NCBI RefSeq assembly: GCF_002944405.1
Contig: NZ_CP024307.1
Location: 2,066,501-2,130,500, forward strand
DNA: 64,000 bases
DNA from: Sinorhizobium fredii
Lineage (GTDB): Bacteria > Pseudomonadota > Alphaproteobacteria > Rhizobiales > Rhizobiaceae
Direction of reading: 5' to 3'
The position numbers and the translations under genes are program-made. Shown piece by piece: positions 26,877 through 36,560 of the stretch. The stretch's first letter is position 1, and the number at the start of each line of letters is the position of its first letter. A model generated the notes under the pieces. That model was given only the letters and a program-made list of their open reading frames with translations. It had not been told where the DNA came from and did not search any database.

Positions 26877-28054
26877 GCCGCAGCCGGCCGCATCCGGTTG
26901 AGCAGGATCATGCTCGTCAAAGTGCCGACCGAGCAGAGCAGTGCAATCGAAAGCGCCCAGCCGTTCCCGGCTGCTCCGAGGACGAAGGAGAAGAACGGAG
27001 GGGCGGCGGCGAAGGCGAGGTTGAGCGGCAATCCGAGGCGCGCCGTGACCAGCGCATATTGCGCCGGCGAGAAGAACACGAGCGGCATCGTCGCCCGGCT
27101 GACCGACATGGCGCCGCTCGAAAGGCCGTAGAGCACGAGGAAAAGGACGATCGACCACTCGCTCCCCACGCCGAAAATCAAGGTCAGCAATGCCAGCGGC
27201 ATGATCGCCGCCGCGACGAAGCCGGTCGCCAGCCCGTCCCAGCGGTTGCCGCCGAGAAAATCGAAAAGCCGCGCCGAGAGCTGGACGAAACCGATCACGG
27301 ATCCGAAACCCACCGCCAGATAGTCGGGCACGCTGTAGCTCCGGAGAATATCGATGACAACGAGCTGGAAACCCCAGGTAACGAAGCCGTTGAGCGCAAC
27401 TGCCGCAACGATAAGGGCGACAAGCGCCCAATAGTGACGCGTGTCGGGCTGCTCCCGCTTGCCATCTGAGGCGGCACGGGACGCCCGGCCTGCCCTTTTG
27501 GTCTGCGGGAGACCGAAGCAATGCAGCGGCGCGCAGACGAGCAGCATCACCGCGCCGTAGACGATGAGCGCACCACGCCAGCCGAGCGCTGCCTCAACGA
27601 ACACAGTGACGGGCCAGGAAACACTCGGGGCGAGAGCCGTGGCGAGCATCTGCGCCCCGATCGCTCGGCGCGCGCCCTCGCCGGCAATTTCACTCAGATA
27701 GACATGGGCGGACGTCGTCAGCGTCGCGGCACCGGCGATACCGAGAAGAGCCCAGGCGGCCAAATAGGTGACCGGCCCATGCGCGCTCGCGAGCACCCAC
27801 AAGCCGGGCGCAGCTAGCGCCGAACCGGACGCGAGCACCGGCCGCGCTCCGAAGCGCTCATAAAGCGCGCCCAGCGGCGGTGAGCACAGGGCCATTGCCA
27901 CCAGCATCATGGTGGGACCGAGATAGATCATCGACGGCTCGAGACCGAGGTCGCCGGCCATTCCCGCCGCCGTGACCGATACGAACATGAACATCGCGCC
28001 CCAGGCGACGATCTGCGTGACGGACAGCACGATTACCGAGCGGACGATGGGCAT
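26789..28054 (-). CDS. MFS transporter
   Basis: A 421-residue permease with about twelve membrane helices and the short loop motif [10 protein letters not shown] between helices 2 and 3. Substrate unknown. The start at 28054 ([12 protein letters not shown]) places a helix directly after the N-terminus. Upstream in-frame sequence lacks membrane helices. Its 3' end overlaps soxR by 88 bp in the opposite direction. Placement near SoxR suggests export of redox-active compounds, but the gene has its own upstream side and no visible soxbox there. Confidence 0.9.
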   Translation of the reverse strand: MPIVRSVIVLSVTQIVAWGAMFMFVSVTAAGMAGDLGLEPSMIYLGPTMMLVAMALCSPPLGALYERFGARPVLASGSALAAPGLWVLASAHGPVTYLAAWALLGIAGAATLTTSAHVYLSEIAGEGARRAIGAQMLATALAPSVSWPVTVFVEAALGWRGALIVYGAVMLLVCAPLHCFGLPQTKRAGRASRAASDGKREQPDTRHYWALVALIVAAVALNGFVTWGFQLVVIDILRSYSVPDYLAVGFGSVIGFVQLSARLFDFLGGNRWDGLATGFVAAAIMPLALLTLIFGVGSEWSIVLFLVLYGLSSGAMSVSRATMPLVFFSPAQYALVTARLGLPLNLAFAAAPPFFSFVLGAAGNGWALSIALLCSVGTLTSMILLNRMRPAAAHAPAVSASPKQSDGSIRRGPAPSEPSTS

Positions 28055-28170
28055 GGGGTGATGGCCGGTATGAGCAATCGGGAGGGTGTCGGGAAGAGTG
28101 GAGCAACGCTTAGCGCGCTCCCGCCGCCTTGGCGAGATGAATTGAGTGCGCGCTTCGAAAATGCGGTCGT

Positions 28171-28431
28171 TCAATCGGCGCTCGGCAGCCGGCGCATCGT
28201 GAACTCGATCTCGTCGCCCTCGAGTTGGCGCCAGCTCTCGACTTCCGTCCAGTAGGCGGCCTTCGGCCATGTCTCGAACCATTCGCGCGCCTTGGCGCGG
28301 GCGGCACTGCGTTCGAGGCGGAAGGTCTCGCGCACGAACAGCCTGTCTGCTCGCGCGGGGTGCTCCCGGCGATGCCGGGCGATCTGGCGCCGCAAGCCAT
28401 CGAGCGGCGGTCCTGGGGGTATCTTCGCCAT
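28171..28431 (-). CDS. Small hypothetical protein
   Basis: An 86-residue charged protein with no membrane segment and many Arg, Glu and Trp residues, for example AREWFETWPKAAYWTEVESW. I do not recognise the family. The ATG at 28431 has AGAGG upstream, and codon use looks like a real gene. It lies between the MFS gene and the divergent hemF. Confidence 0.6.
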   Translation of the reverse strand: MAKIPPGPPLDGLRRQIARHRREHPARADRLFVRETFRLERSAARAKAREWFETWPKAAYWTEVESWRQLEGDEIEFTMRRLPSAD

Positions 28432-28654
28432 GGCTGTACCTCTGACGATAAAGATAGGAACGGCACCGCCGCTTGGCCAGCCCGTCGGCTCCGACCCATC
28501 GCCCCGAGCAAAATCGCCGGAGGCGCGTCGATGCGATAGACTGTCACGCGGGGCCGCGGCGCCGTTGCCATCCGGCCCAAAATATGGACTGTGAACGGCG
28601 ACAGAATCGGGGCTCCCTCTCTGCGAAAGCCCGCCTATTGGAACCGGAATTCCC

Positions 28655-29566
28655 ATGGAAAGACCGCAATTGCCGCAGGGTCTGCCTGCAGACATCGAAG
28701 ACAAGAAAGCCGAGGCGAAGGCCTGGTTCGAAAGCCTGCGCGACTCGATCTGCGCGGCATTCGAGGCGATCGAGGATGATCTGACAGGACCCTTGTCGGA
28801 TCGTCCGCCCGGCCGTTTCGTCGGCAAGGACTGGCTGCGCGAGGAAGGCGCCGGCGGCGGCGGCCGCATGTCGATGATGGAGGGCCGCGTCTTCGAGAAG
28901 GTCGGCGTCCACACATCGACCGTTTTCGGCGAATTTTCCCCCGAATTCCGCAGCCAGATGCCCGGCGCCAGCGAAGATCCACGTTTCTGGGCCTCCGGCA
29001 TTTCGCTGATCGCCCATCCGGTCAATCCGAACGTGCCCGCCGTGCACATGAATACGCGCATGGTCGTGACCACCAGCAACTGGTTCGGCGGCGGCGCGGA
29101 CCTGACCCCCGTCCTCGACCGCCGGCGCCTCATGACCGATCCGGACACCGTCGTCTTTCACCGGGCGATGGAGATCACCTGCAACCGGCATCCGGTCGCC
29201 GATCATGCGAAATTCAAAGAATGGTGCGACGAATACTTCTTCCTCAAGCACAGAAACGAGCCGCGCGGCACCGGAGGCATCTTCTACGATTGGCTGCACT
29301 CGCCCGAGGATCTTGGCGGCTGGCAGGCCGATTTCGCCTTCACCCGCGATGTCGGCAAGGCCTTCGCCATCGTCTTTCCGAAGATCGTCAGGGCGAATTT
29401 CAACACGCCTTGGTCGGAGGCCGATCGCGACGAGCAGCTCGTGCGTCGCGGCCGCTACGTGGAGTTCAACCTGCTCTACGACCGCGGCACCATCTTCGGC
29501 CTCAAGACGGGTGGGAACGTCGAGTCGATCCTCTCGTCCCTGCCCCCGGTCGTTCGCTGGCCCTGA
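28655..29566 (+). CDS. hemF: Oxygen-dependent coproporphyrinogen III oxidase
   Basis: A 303-residue HemF, which makes protoporphyrinogen IX with oxygen in haem synthesis. Conserved blocks are [66 protein letters not shown] and [19 protein letters not shown]. Full length with no unusual features. It is upstream of a short BON protein gene, about 70 bp further on. Confidence 0.98.
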   Translation: MERPQLPQGLPADIEDKKAEAKAWFESLRDSICAAFEAIEDDLTGPLSDRPPGRFVGKDWLREEGAGGGGRMSMMEGRVFEKVGVHTSTVFGEFSPEFRSQMPGASEDPRFWASGISLIAHPVNPNVPAVHMNTRMVVTTSNWFGGGADLTPVLDRRRLMTDPDTVVFHRAMEITCNRHPVADHAKFKEWCDEYFFLKHRNEPRGTGGIFYDWLHSPEDLGGWQADFAFTRDVGKAFAIVFPKIVRANFNTPWSEADRDEQLVRRGRYVEFNLLYDRGTIFGLKTGGNVESILSSLPPVVRWP

Positions 29567-29635
29567 TTGCTCAACGAAGACGCGAACAAATCACAGCCTC
29601 CGGCGTTTTCTCCGCAACGACGGAGTGATCGCCGC

Positions 29636-29914
29636 ATGATATTCAAGAAGCGCACATTCTTCGGCCAGGAGCCCGAAAGAGTAACCCCCGACCACCCGGC
29701 GGAGCTGGAGCGAAGGGTTGCCCATTGCCTTGCCGTCGCGCCGGGCCTTGACGCGGCCGACGTCACGGTGACCTGCAGTGGCACCACCGTCCTGCTCGGC
29801 GGCACCGTTGCCACAAAGGACGAAATCCTCCGCGCAGAGGAAGCGGCAATGTCGGTCGCAGGGGTCGGCGAAGTGCTCAACCGTATAGCGCTCTCGAAAA
29901 GCAGCAGCGGGTAA
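29636..29914 (+). CDS. BON-domain protein
   Basis: A 92-residue protein made almost entirely of one BON domain (LERRVAHCLAVAPGLDAADVTVTCSGTTVLLGGTV...AAMSVAGVGEVLNRI). BON domains bind phospholipid or act in envelope stress proteins. There is no signal peptide, so it would be cytoplasmic unless secreted by an unseen route. GGAG lies about 10 nt before the ATG. Confidence 0.8.
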   Translation: MIFKKRTFFGQEPERVTPDHPAELERRVAHCLAVAPGLDAADVTVTCSGTTVLLGGTVATKDEILRAEEAAMSVAGVGEVLNRIALSKSSSG

Positions 29915-29933
29915 ACTCAGCCTTTGCGACAAT

Positions 29934-29965
29934 GCCCCTCATCTGCCGGCAGGCAGATGAGGGGC
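29934..29965. repeat. Palindromic hairpin, likely truncated intergenic element
   Basis: A 14-bp perfect stem GCCCCTCATCTGCC with GGCAGATGAGGGGC and a GGCA loop. The CCCCTCATC...CTGCCGGCA text resembles the palindromic intergenic elements that are common in Sinorhizobium. It lies between convergent genes and may also end transcription, though there is no T run. Confidence 0.6.
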
Positions 29966-29988
29966 GAACGTCCGGTTTAGCGCCGAGC

Positions 29989-30606
29989 TTAGATAGACCG
30001 AAGCGTCCAGCCGACGATATCGGCTGCCACCTTGGCGAAGGCCGCGTCGAGGGCTGCGACAAAGGCCGGATTGCCGGCACCCTGCACCGGCGCGACGGCA
30101 CGGAATTCCTGCTGCCTGCGCACGGTGCCGGTGCGATCGTCCAAAATCTTGGCGAAGATCTCGACGACCGCCGTATCCGGTCCGTCGGTGGAAATCTCGA
30201 AGGCGCGGAGTTCGGTGACCAGCTGATAGTCGATGGCAAGGCCCTGGCCCGGCTTGCCGACGCCACGAACCCTGCCGGTATCGTCGAAAGTCTGGACAAG
30301 CCGATCCTGCACCAGGCGCGGCAGGCTGTCACCCCATTGGGCCCCGGCGAGATATTGCAGTTCCGATCTCGACAGCCGGACGACGATCTGGTCGCTGCCG
30401 AGTGTCTTCAGGGCCGTCGGTTCCGGCACGAGGATCTGACGGTTCGTTCCAGCCGGGCGTGAGACGACAGGCACCGATGCCAGGCTGAACGTATCGTTGA
30501 CCGCCTGGCGCGTACCGCAGCCGGCCATGATCGTCGCCAATGAAAGAACCGCAGCAAACCGGGCCGCTCCCGCACCACACAACGCTACCAGACCCGGAAA
30601 ACCCAT
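29989..30606 (-). CDS. Auxiliary lipoprotein of Mla/Pqi-type ABC transporter
   Basis: A 205-residue lipoprotein with a signal peptide and lipobox MAGC near residue 30, then the PqiC/YmbA-type domain (ABC transport auxiliary component). Last gene of the mlaE-mlaF-mlaD operon. It is likely an outer-membrane or periplasmic partner of the MCE protein and may stand in for MlaA or MlaC, which are absent here. The ATG at 30606 is preferred to GTG 30612. Confidence 0.8.
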   Translation of the reverse strand: MGFPGLVALCGAGAARFAAVLSLATIMAGCGTRQAVNDTFSLASVPVVSRPAGTNRQILVPEPTALKTLGSDQIVVRLSRSELQYLAGAQWGDSLPRLVQDRLVQTFDDTGRVRGVGKPGQGLAIDYQLVTELRAFEISTDGPDTAVVEIFAKILDDRTGTVRRQQEFRAVAPVQGAGNPAFVAALDAAFAKVAADIVGWTLRSI

Positions 30607-30683
30607 ACGCACATCATCCCCAAACAACGCGGCGCCGTCCGGCTCCCCGCCCCCACGCAACCTGCCCGCGACCGATCAGCGAA

Positions 30684-32054
30684 TCACCGCCGCGTGCGGC
30701 CATCATATTGCTTAACAGTCTCGCCGCCGAATAGCAGGCGCTGTGGATTTCGATCGAAATTGGAAATTGTACTCTGCAGGCTCTGCACCGTCCGCCGCGT
30801 TTCCGTGACGAGCGTCTCCACGTCCCGCAAGCCAGAATTCGAGAAGCGCTTCAGGTTGTCGGTGATCGGACCGATCTGGGCGTTGAGGTTGTCGGCCATG
30901 CGGCGGAACGATTCAAGCGTCGCGCGCGCCTCAGCCGAAAGCGACGGCGCATTCGCGTCTCCCAGGAAGCCGTCGACCTTCGCGAGAATGCCGTCGACAC
31001 GGTTTGATGCCGCATTCAGCTTGTTCGACATCTCCGTAAAATCGGTGATCGTCTGGTCGATGTCTTCCTGACGGGCGGAAATCTTGTTGGCAAACTCGGA
31101 TACCTGAGCGGCAACCTTGCGGGCATCGGCGCTCGCCGCGGAGATGTCGTTGACGACGAGCCCCACCTTCTGGCTGTCGACCGCAGCCACCAACGCGTCG
31201 ACACGCTTCAAGGTCTGCTGCGCGTTCTTGCCGAACTGGTCATAGGTGTCGACGGTCCGCTTGAAACCGGCGATCGCCTCCGAAACGCCGCCGGAAGCGG
31301 CCTTGAGGTCGTTGCTCACCTCTTCGACATTGCTGACGATCGTGTCGATCTTCTTCGGATCGACCGACTTGATCAGCCTGTCGGCGCTCGCAAGCATGGT
31401 ATCGAGCTTCTTCGAGGCCGCACTGACCGACCCCGATAACTCCTCCACGCTCTTCAGGAACTGATCGATCGCGTCGGAATTGTCCGCCAGCGCCTTGGAG
31501 AACCGCTGCGCATTGCCGATTGTCGAGGTCAACGGGCCACGAACTTCCGTGACGAAGCCCTGAATGTCGCCGATGGCGCTGTTCGCCCGATCGAGGATCT
31601 GGTCGGCGGTCGCGAGCAGGCTGGTGACGCTCGACTGGTCGGCAAGAATACGCGCCTGCGTCCCGTTCTCGAGTGCCGTCTTCAGGATGTTTTCGTCGCC
31701 CTTTCGCCCGCCGCTGAGCTCGATATAGGCCGCCCCGGTCAGGCCCTGGATTTCCAGCGTCGCCCGGGTCGAGGTCAGCACCGGCGCATCGGCCGAAACC
31801 TCCGTGATGGCGATCGAGTAGCGCGGATCATTGGCGTCGATCGCAAGACTGCGCACGCTGCCGACATTGATCCCGTTGAAACGCACCGGCGAGCCGACCG
31901 AGAGACCGTTGGCAGAACCCGGAATGTTGACGACGAGTTCGACCATTTCGCCGCTTCGGCCGTATTGCGACATCCAGTAGACGAAGCCGAAGGCAGCGGC
32001 GATCACGAACACCGTGAAAAAGCCGACAATGGCATAATTCGCTTTAGTTTCCAT
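30684..32054 (-). CDS. mlaD: MlaD/MCE-domain lipid transport protein
   Basis: A 456-residue protein with one N-terminal membrane helix (7-29), an MCE domain at about 40-115 (VGSPVRFNGINVGSVRSL) and a long C-terminal helical region with a repeated LATADQILDRANSAIGD-like pattern. It forms the periplasmic tunnel of the phospholipid transporter. It is longer than E. coli MlaD (about 180 aa) and more like the Rhizobium/Mce type. Confidence 0.93.
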   Translation of the reverse strand: METKANYAIVGFFTVFVIAAAFGFVYWMSQYGRSGEMVELVVNIPGSANGLSVGSPVRFNGINVGSVRSLAIDANDPRYSIAITEVSADAPVLTSTRATLEIQGLTGAAYIELSGGRKGDENILKTALENGTQARILADQSSVTSLLATADQILDRANSAIGDIQGFVTEVRGPLTSTIGNAQRFSKALADNSDAIDQFLKSVEELSGSVSAASKKLDTMLASADRLIKSVDPKKIDTIVSNVEEVSNDLKAASGGVSEAIAGFKRTVDTYDQFGKNAQQTLKRVDALVAAVDSQKVGLVVNDISAASADARKVAAQVSEFANKISARQEDIDQTITDFTEMSNKLNAASNRVDGILAKVDGFLGDANAPSLSAEARATLESFRRMADNLNAQIGPITDNLKRFSNSGLRDVETLVTETRRTVQSLQSTISNFDRNPQRLLFGGETVKQYDGRTRR

Positions 32055-32138
32055 CGGCTCAGACTACCTCTGCGGCCCCGCCGCCACTTCACCCTGCTGC
32101 GACACACCTCGCGTCGCCTATTTTATCACTTTTACCGC

Positions 32139-32948
32139 TCAGTCGTGCTCGCGCACGATCGCCCTCGCCCGCTTGCCGCGGAAATAGGATTTCACCCACG
32201 GCTCGTCGCAGGCAAGCATGTCCTCGATGGTTCCCTCGACCAGGACGCGCTTCTGGCCGAGGACGGCGATCCGGTCGCAAACCGAGAACAGGCTGTCCAG
32301 ATCGTGAGTCACCATATACACGGTCAATCCAAGCGTGTCCCGCAGCTTGGCGATCAACTCGTCGAACTCCGCCGCGCCGATCGGATCGAGGCCCGACGTC
32401 GGCTCGTCGAGAAAGACGAGATCCGGATCGAGGGCCAGCGCCCGCGCGAGGGCGGCGCGCTTGATCATACCGCCGGAAAGCTCCGAAGGATATTTTTCCG
32501 CCGCTTCCGGCGCCAGGCCGACCAGTTCGATCTTCAGGCGCGCCAGTTCATCCATCAGCCCCTGCGGCAGATCGAGATATTCCCGCATCGGCACCTGGAT
32601 GTTCTCCCGCACGGTGAGTGCGGAAAAGAGCGCCCCATGCTGGAAGAGAACGCCGAGCCGCATGTCGAGCGCGATGCGTTCCTCCTCACTCACCTTGTCG
32701 TATTCCGCGCCAAGGATCTTGATCATGCCTGAGCGCTTCGGCAGCAGCCTCAGGACCGTGCGCATCAGGACCGACTTGCCGGTGCCGGAAGCTCCGACGA
32801 AGCCGAGGATCTCCCCGCGCAGCACGTCGAGATTGAGCTTGTCGAGGACGATATTGTCGCCGAAGCCCACGGTCAGGTCGCGAACGGAGAGGATGCTTTC
32901 GCGCTCCGCCGCCTGCTCCAACTGCTTCTCCATGACCGCCTGAACCAT
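32139..32948 (-). CDS. mlaF: MlaF ATP-binding protein
   Basis: A 269-residue ATPase with Walker A GASGTGKS, signature LSGGMIKRAALARAL and Walker B LVFLDEPTSGLDP. The LSGGM signature is typical of MlaF/Mkl ATPases. It drives phospholipid movement across the envelope with MlaE and MlaD. It follows mlaE after 12 bp. The start at 32948 has an ATG, and an alternative ATG lies five codons later. Confidence 0.95.
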   Translation of the reverse strand: MVQAVMEKQLEQAAERESILSVRDLTVGFGDNIVLDKLNLDVLRGEILGFVGASGTGKSVLMRTVLRLLPKRSGMIKILGAEYDKVSEEERIALDMRLGVLFQHGALFSALTVRENIQVPMREYLDLPQGLMDELARLKIELVGLAPEAAEKYPSELSGGMIKRAALARALALDPDLVFLDEPTSGLDPIGAAEFDELIAKLRDTLGLTVYMVTHDLDSLFSVCDRIAVLGQKRVLVEGTIEDMLACDEPWVKSYFRGKRARAIVREHD

Positions 32949-32960
32949 TTTCCGCCCGCC

Positions 32961-34133
32961 TCAGAAATCGATCGCCGCGTAGAACATGGCGAACAGGCCG
33001 TCGATGAGGATGACGACGAAGATCGACTTGACGACCGACGACGTCACACGCCGCCCGAGCGATTCCGCGCTGCCGCCGACCTTCAGCCCCTCGACAGCGG
33101 CAACGACGCCGATGATCAGCGCCATGAACGGCGCCTTGATCATGCCGGCCGCCACCGACGAGAAGTCGACGGCCTCCTGCAGTCTCGCGAGGAACGTCGG
33201 TATGGTGATGCCCGAATAGCTCCAGGCAACCAGCGCCGCCCCGGCCAGAGCGGCGAAATTCGCGATGATGGTCAAGAGCGGCAGCACGATCGTCAGCGCC
33301 ACGAGGCGCGGAAAGACGAGCACGCCGACCGGGCTCAACCCCATGACCTTCAGCGCGTCGACCTCCTCGCGCATTTTCATCGAGCCGATTTCGGCCGTGA
33401 TCGCGCTGCCCGAGCGGCCGGCGATCATGATCGCCGTCAGCAGCACGCCGATTTCGCGCAGCTGCAGAATGCCGACGAGGTCGACGACGAAGATTTCCGC
33501 GCCGAAAGATCGGAGCTGAAAGGCGCCCTGCTGGGCGATGATGGCGCCGATCAGGAACGACATCAGGGTGATGATGGGTGTCGCCATCACGCCCATGCGG
33601 TCGATCTGGTGGACGATCGCGGCAGGCGATACGCCGGCGTGACGCCCGAGCTTCATCTGTGCCCCGCGCACCGCGGATCCCAGGATATACATGGCGGCGA
33701 CCGTGTCGGTCCAAATCGATACGGTCACCTCACCGATCGGTGCAAACAACCGCTGGAAAAGCGGGTCCCTTCGTTTCGAACGCTCCGGCTGCCGCAATTC
33801 CTTGGGCAGAGCGCGCACCAATTCGACATAGCGCTCCCCGCCGCCGGCGAAGCGAACCTCGCCCCCGTCCTCGCTGCCGAGCCCGTTCATGAAGCGCCGG
33901 ATTATCCAGGCGCCGGCCGTGTCCATGCCGGTGATCCCGGAAAAATCGAACTCGTTCCGGCCGCCGGCCGGCTTTCCGAGCCGCTTCAGCTTGTCGGCCA
34001 TGGCTTCCGCCGTCTGATGCCGCCAGTCGCCGCTGAACACATAGCGTCGGCCCGTCTCCCCGTCGGCCTCGGCGAGGACGACATCGGCAGCCTTCTGGGA
34101 TGGCTTTCGCGTCACGTGATCTTGGTCTTTCAC
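32961..34133 (-). CDS. mlaE: MlaE permease with fused N-terminal STAS domain
   Basis: A 390-residue protein. Residues 1-110 form a STAS-like domain (RRYVFSGDWRHQT...FDFSGITGMDTAGAWIIRRF) equal to a fused MlaB, and residues 125-390 form the MlaE permease with five or six membrane helices (GAIIAQQGAFQLRSFGAEIFVVDLVGILQLREIG). The start is GTG at 34133. First gene of the operon. The fusion explains why no separate mlaB is present. Confidence 0.92.
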   Translation of the reverse strand: MKDQDHVTRKPSQKAADVVLAEADGETGRRYVFSGDWRHQTAEAMADKLKRLGKPAGGRNEFDFSGITGMDTAGAWIIRRFMNGLGSEDGGEVRFAGGGERYVELVRALPKELRQPERSKRRDPLFQRLFAPIGEVTVSIWTDTVAAMYILGSAVRGAQMKLGRHAGVSPAAIVHQIDRMGVMATPIITLMSFLIGAIIAQQGAFQLRSFGAEIFVVDLVGILQLREIGVLLTAIMIAGRSGSAITAEIGSMKMREEVDALKVMGLSPVGVLVFPRLVALTIVLPLLTIIANFAALAGAALVAWSYSGITIPTFLARLQEAVDFSSVAAGMIKAPFMALIIGVVAAVEGLKVGGSAESLGRRVTSSVVKSIFVVILIDGLFAMFYAAIDF

Positions 34134-34301
34134 TTGCTATTCAGTAATCTCTTAAACCAGATTCGATCCCAGGACAAAATCACCCGTCGTTTCAAAGCCG
34201 TACGGCAGGCCTTGTGCGGCCGAAAAGACACAGCGCGCCGGCCCGACCGAGCGCCCGGGCATGGCGGGCACGGCGAATCCCCACCCCATGAGAGAACAAC
34301 G

Positions 34302-35285
34302 ATGCCGATCTCGCTTTCAGCTACCGTCGACCATTTTCCGATCGCCGGCACCTTCACTATCTCCCGCGGCTCGAAGACGACGGCGAGCGTCGTGACCTGC
34401 ACGCTCAGCGACGGCGCCGTCATCGGGCGGGGCGAATGCGTCCCCTATGGCCGCTACGGCGAATCGATCGAATCGGTCCTGAGCCAAATCGAAACCGTTC
34501 GAGCGCCGATCGAATCTGGCATCACGCGGCTCGACTTGCAGCAATCGATGAAACCCGGTGCCGCCCGCAATGCCGTCGATTGCGCGTTCTGGGATCTCGA
34601 GGCCAAGCGGGCGAACAGATCGGCCGCTGCGCTCGCCGGGCTCGCCGCTCCGGTCGCCCTGACGACCGCCTACACGATCTCGCTCGCCGAGCCCGAAGAG
34701 ATGATGGCGCAGGCCGCAAGATATGCCCATCGCGCGCTGCTGAAGGTCAAGGTCGGAACCGCTGACGACACCTCGCGAATCCGCGCGGTGCGGAAAGGCG
34801 CACCGAAAAGCAGCATCATCCTCGACGCCAACGAGGGCTGGACGCCGGAAAACCTCGCTTTGCATTTTGCTGTCTGCGCCGAGGCCGGCATCGCCCTCAT
34901 CGAGCAACCCCTGTCGGCGGGGCGTGACGAGGCGCTGGGCTCCGTGGCACACTCGGTTCCCGTCTGCGCCGACGAAAGCGTGCATGCGACCGAGGACCTG
35001 AAGGCGCTCGTCGGACGCTACGACGCGGTAAACATCAAGCTCGACAAGACCGGTGGACTTACCGAGGCGCTGCGCATGCGCGAAGAGGCCCGGGCGCTCG
35101 GCCTGAAGGTCATGGTCGGCTGTATGGTCGGCAGTTCGCTCGCCATGGCTCCGGCCGTCCTCGTCGCGCAGGGAGCCGACTTCGTCGACCTCGACGGCCC
35201 GCTGCTGCTTGCACAGGACCGCAGCCCGGGGCTTCGCTACGAGGCCTCGCTCGTCTTCCCGCCCGAGCCGAGCCTGTGGGGCTGA
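34302..35285 (+). CDS. L-Ala-D/L-Glu (dipeptide) epimerase, enolase superfamily
   Basis: A 327-residue enolase-superfamily enzyme. The catalytic lysine pair is in LLKVKVGT, the metal ligands are in DANEGW, IEQPL and CADES, and the second catalytic lysine is in NIKLDKTGG. This pattern is that of dipeptide epimerases, which act in recycling of murein peptides. It is divergent from the Mla operon. Its 3' end overlaps that of the convergent MFS gene by 49 bp. Confidence 0.88.
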   Translation: MPISLSATVDHFPIAGTFTISRGSKTTASVVTCTLSDGAVIGRGECVPYGRYGESIESVLSQIETVRAPIESGITRLDLQQSMKPGAARNAVDCAFWDLEAKRANRSAAALAGLAAPVALTTAYTISLAEPEEMMAQAARYAHRALLKVKVGTADDTSRIRAVRKGAPKSSIILDANEGWTPENLALHFAVCAEAGIALIEQPLSAGRDEALGSVAHSVPVCADESVHATEDLKALVGRYDAVNIKLDKTGGLTEALRMREEARALGLKVMVGCMVGSSLAMAPAVLVAQGADFVDLDGPLLLAQDRSPGLRYEASLVFPPEPSLWG

Positions 35286-36457
35286 AGATACCAGCCGGCA
35301 TAGGCGAAGCAGCATCCGCATAGCGCCACGACCGACATCGAATAGAAGCCGGCGACACCGAACCAGGCGTAAAAGTAGCCCGACAGGAAGGTGAAGATCG
35401 CCGTGAAGATGCCGGTGTAGAAAAAATAGAGGCCCTGGGCGGAGGCCTCCTGCTCCTCGGCGACGCGCTCGACCAGCTTGTGCTGCATGCCGGTGTGCAT
35501 GATCGCATAGGTAAAGGCGTGCAGGCACTGGAGGACGAAGTAACCGGTAAAACCGAGGTCCATCGGAAAGATCAGCCAGCGCGCGACCGCCAGCAGGCAG
35601 CCGGAGAAGATCATCGTCCAGACGCTGAAGCGCCTGGTAATGGCCTTGGCAAAGAAGAACATCAGCACTTCCGCCGCCACCCCGGCACTCCACAGCGCCC
35701 CGATCTGCGTGCCGCTATAGCCGATCTGCTGCCAATAAATGGCAGAAAACGCGAACAGCATCGCATGGCTGCTGTTGACCAGCGTGACGCCGATCAAAAG
35801 CAGCTGCAAATCGGGCTGCCGCAGCGATTGCGGCGGCGCTTCGGTGATTGCCGTGATCGGCGAAGGCCTGCGTGGGCGGCCGATGCGCGGAGCTGCGCAG
35901 GCCATCGCAACGGTCAGGCCGAAACCGGCGGCCATCGCCGGCAGCACCATTGCACCGCCGATGAGGCCGGTCATCCAGCCGCCGAGCATCGTCGCACCAA
36001 TAAAGGCGATCGATCCCCAGACGCGCATCTGCGCATAGTCAAAACCCCAGCGGCGCACGCCCGAAAGCGCGATCGCCTCGACGATCGGGAGGTAAGGCGA
36101 ATAGGCGGCCGACTGCAGCGCATAGATCACCAGCACCGGCCAGAAGTCCTTGGCGAAGAAGAGGACGAAGGCGAGTGCAAGCGAGAGGCAGGCCGACCAG
36201 ATCAGCACGATCGTGCGCTCACCGAGCCTGTCCGCCAGCACACCCGCCAATGGCGCCGTGATGACCCGGATGAACATCGGCACGGCGAGGACCACGCCGA
36301 TCTCGAAATCGCTCATCGACAAGCCGTTGAGCCAGACCGGGAAATACGGCATGGCGAAGCCGTTGACGATCAGCGGCGCGCAGAAGAGCAACCCGATGCG
36401 GAGCGCGAAATAACGCGGCGGAGGCCCCAGGACGGGGCGCGCGGATGCGGGAATCAT
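35237..36457 (-). CDS. MFS transporter, PPP/MFS_1-like (HcaT type)
   Basis: A 406-residue permease with twelve predicted helices and the LADRLGERT loop. The N-terminus FALRIGLLFCAPLIVNGFAMPYFPVWL is typical of the phenylpropionate-permease (HcaT) branch, whose members also include sugar permeases. The substrate is not certain. Its stop lies inside the convergent epimerase gene by 49 bp. It is about 100 bp from plcP, which is on the same strand upstream. Confidence 0.88.
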   Translation of the reverse strand: MIPASARPVLGPPPRYFALRIGLLFCAPLIVNGFAMPYFPVWLNGLSMSDFEIGVVLAVPMFIRVITAPLAGVLADRLGERTIVLIWSACLSLALAFVLFFAKDFWPVLVIYALQSAAYSPYLPIVEAIALSGVRRWGFDYAQMRVWGSIAFIGATMLGGWMTGLIGGAMVLPAMAAGFGLTVAMACAAPRIGRPRRPSPITAITEAPPQSLRQPDLQLLLIGVTLVNSSHAMLFAFSAIYWQQIGYSGTQIGALWSAGVAAEVLMFFFAKAITRRFSVWTMIFSGCLLAVARWLIFPMDLGFTGYFVLQCLHAFTYAIMHTGMQHKLVERVAEEQEASAQGLYFFYTGIFTAIFTFLSGYFYAWFGVAGFYSMSVVALCGCCFAYAGWYLQPHRLGSGGKTSEAS

Positions 36458-36560
36458 GGGAGGACCTGATGGCTGTGCGCAACCCCTAGCACGAATATCC
36501 GCCAGCTCGCTAGCCGCTAGTTTTAGCCACAGGTGGGGCTCAGGCCTGGTACCGAGGACC

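Noticed and set aside
33609..34301. N-terminal 231-residue extension of the dipeptide epimerase
   Set aside because: It covers the antisense of mlaE and shows no enolase-superfamily text. The ATG at 34302 fits the family.
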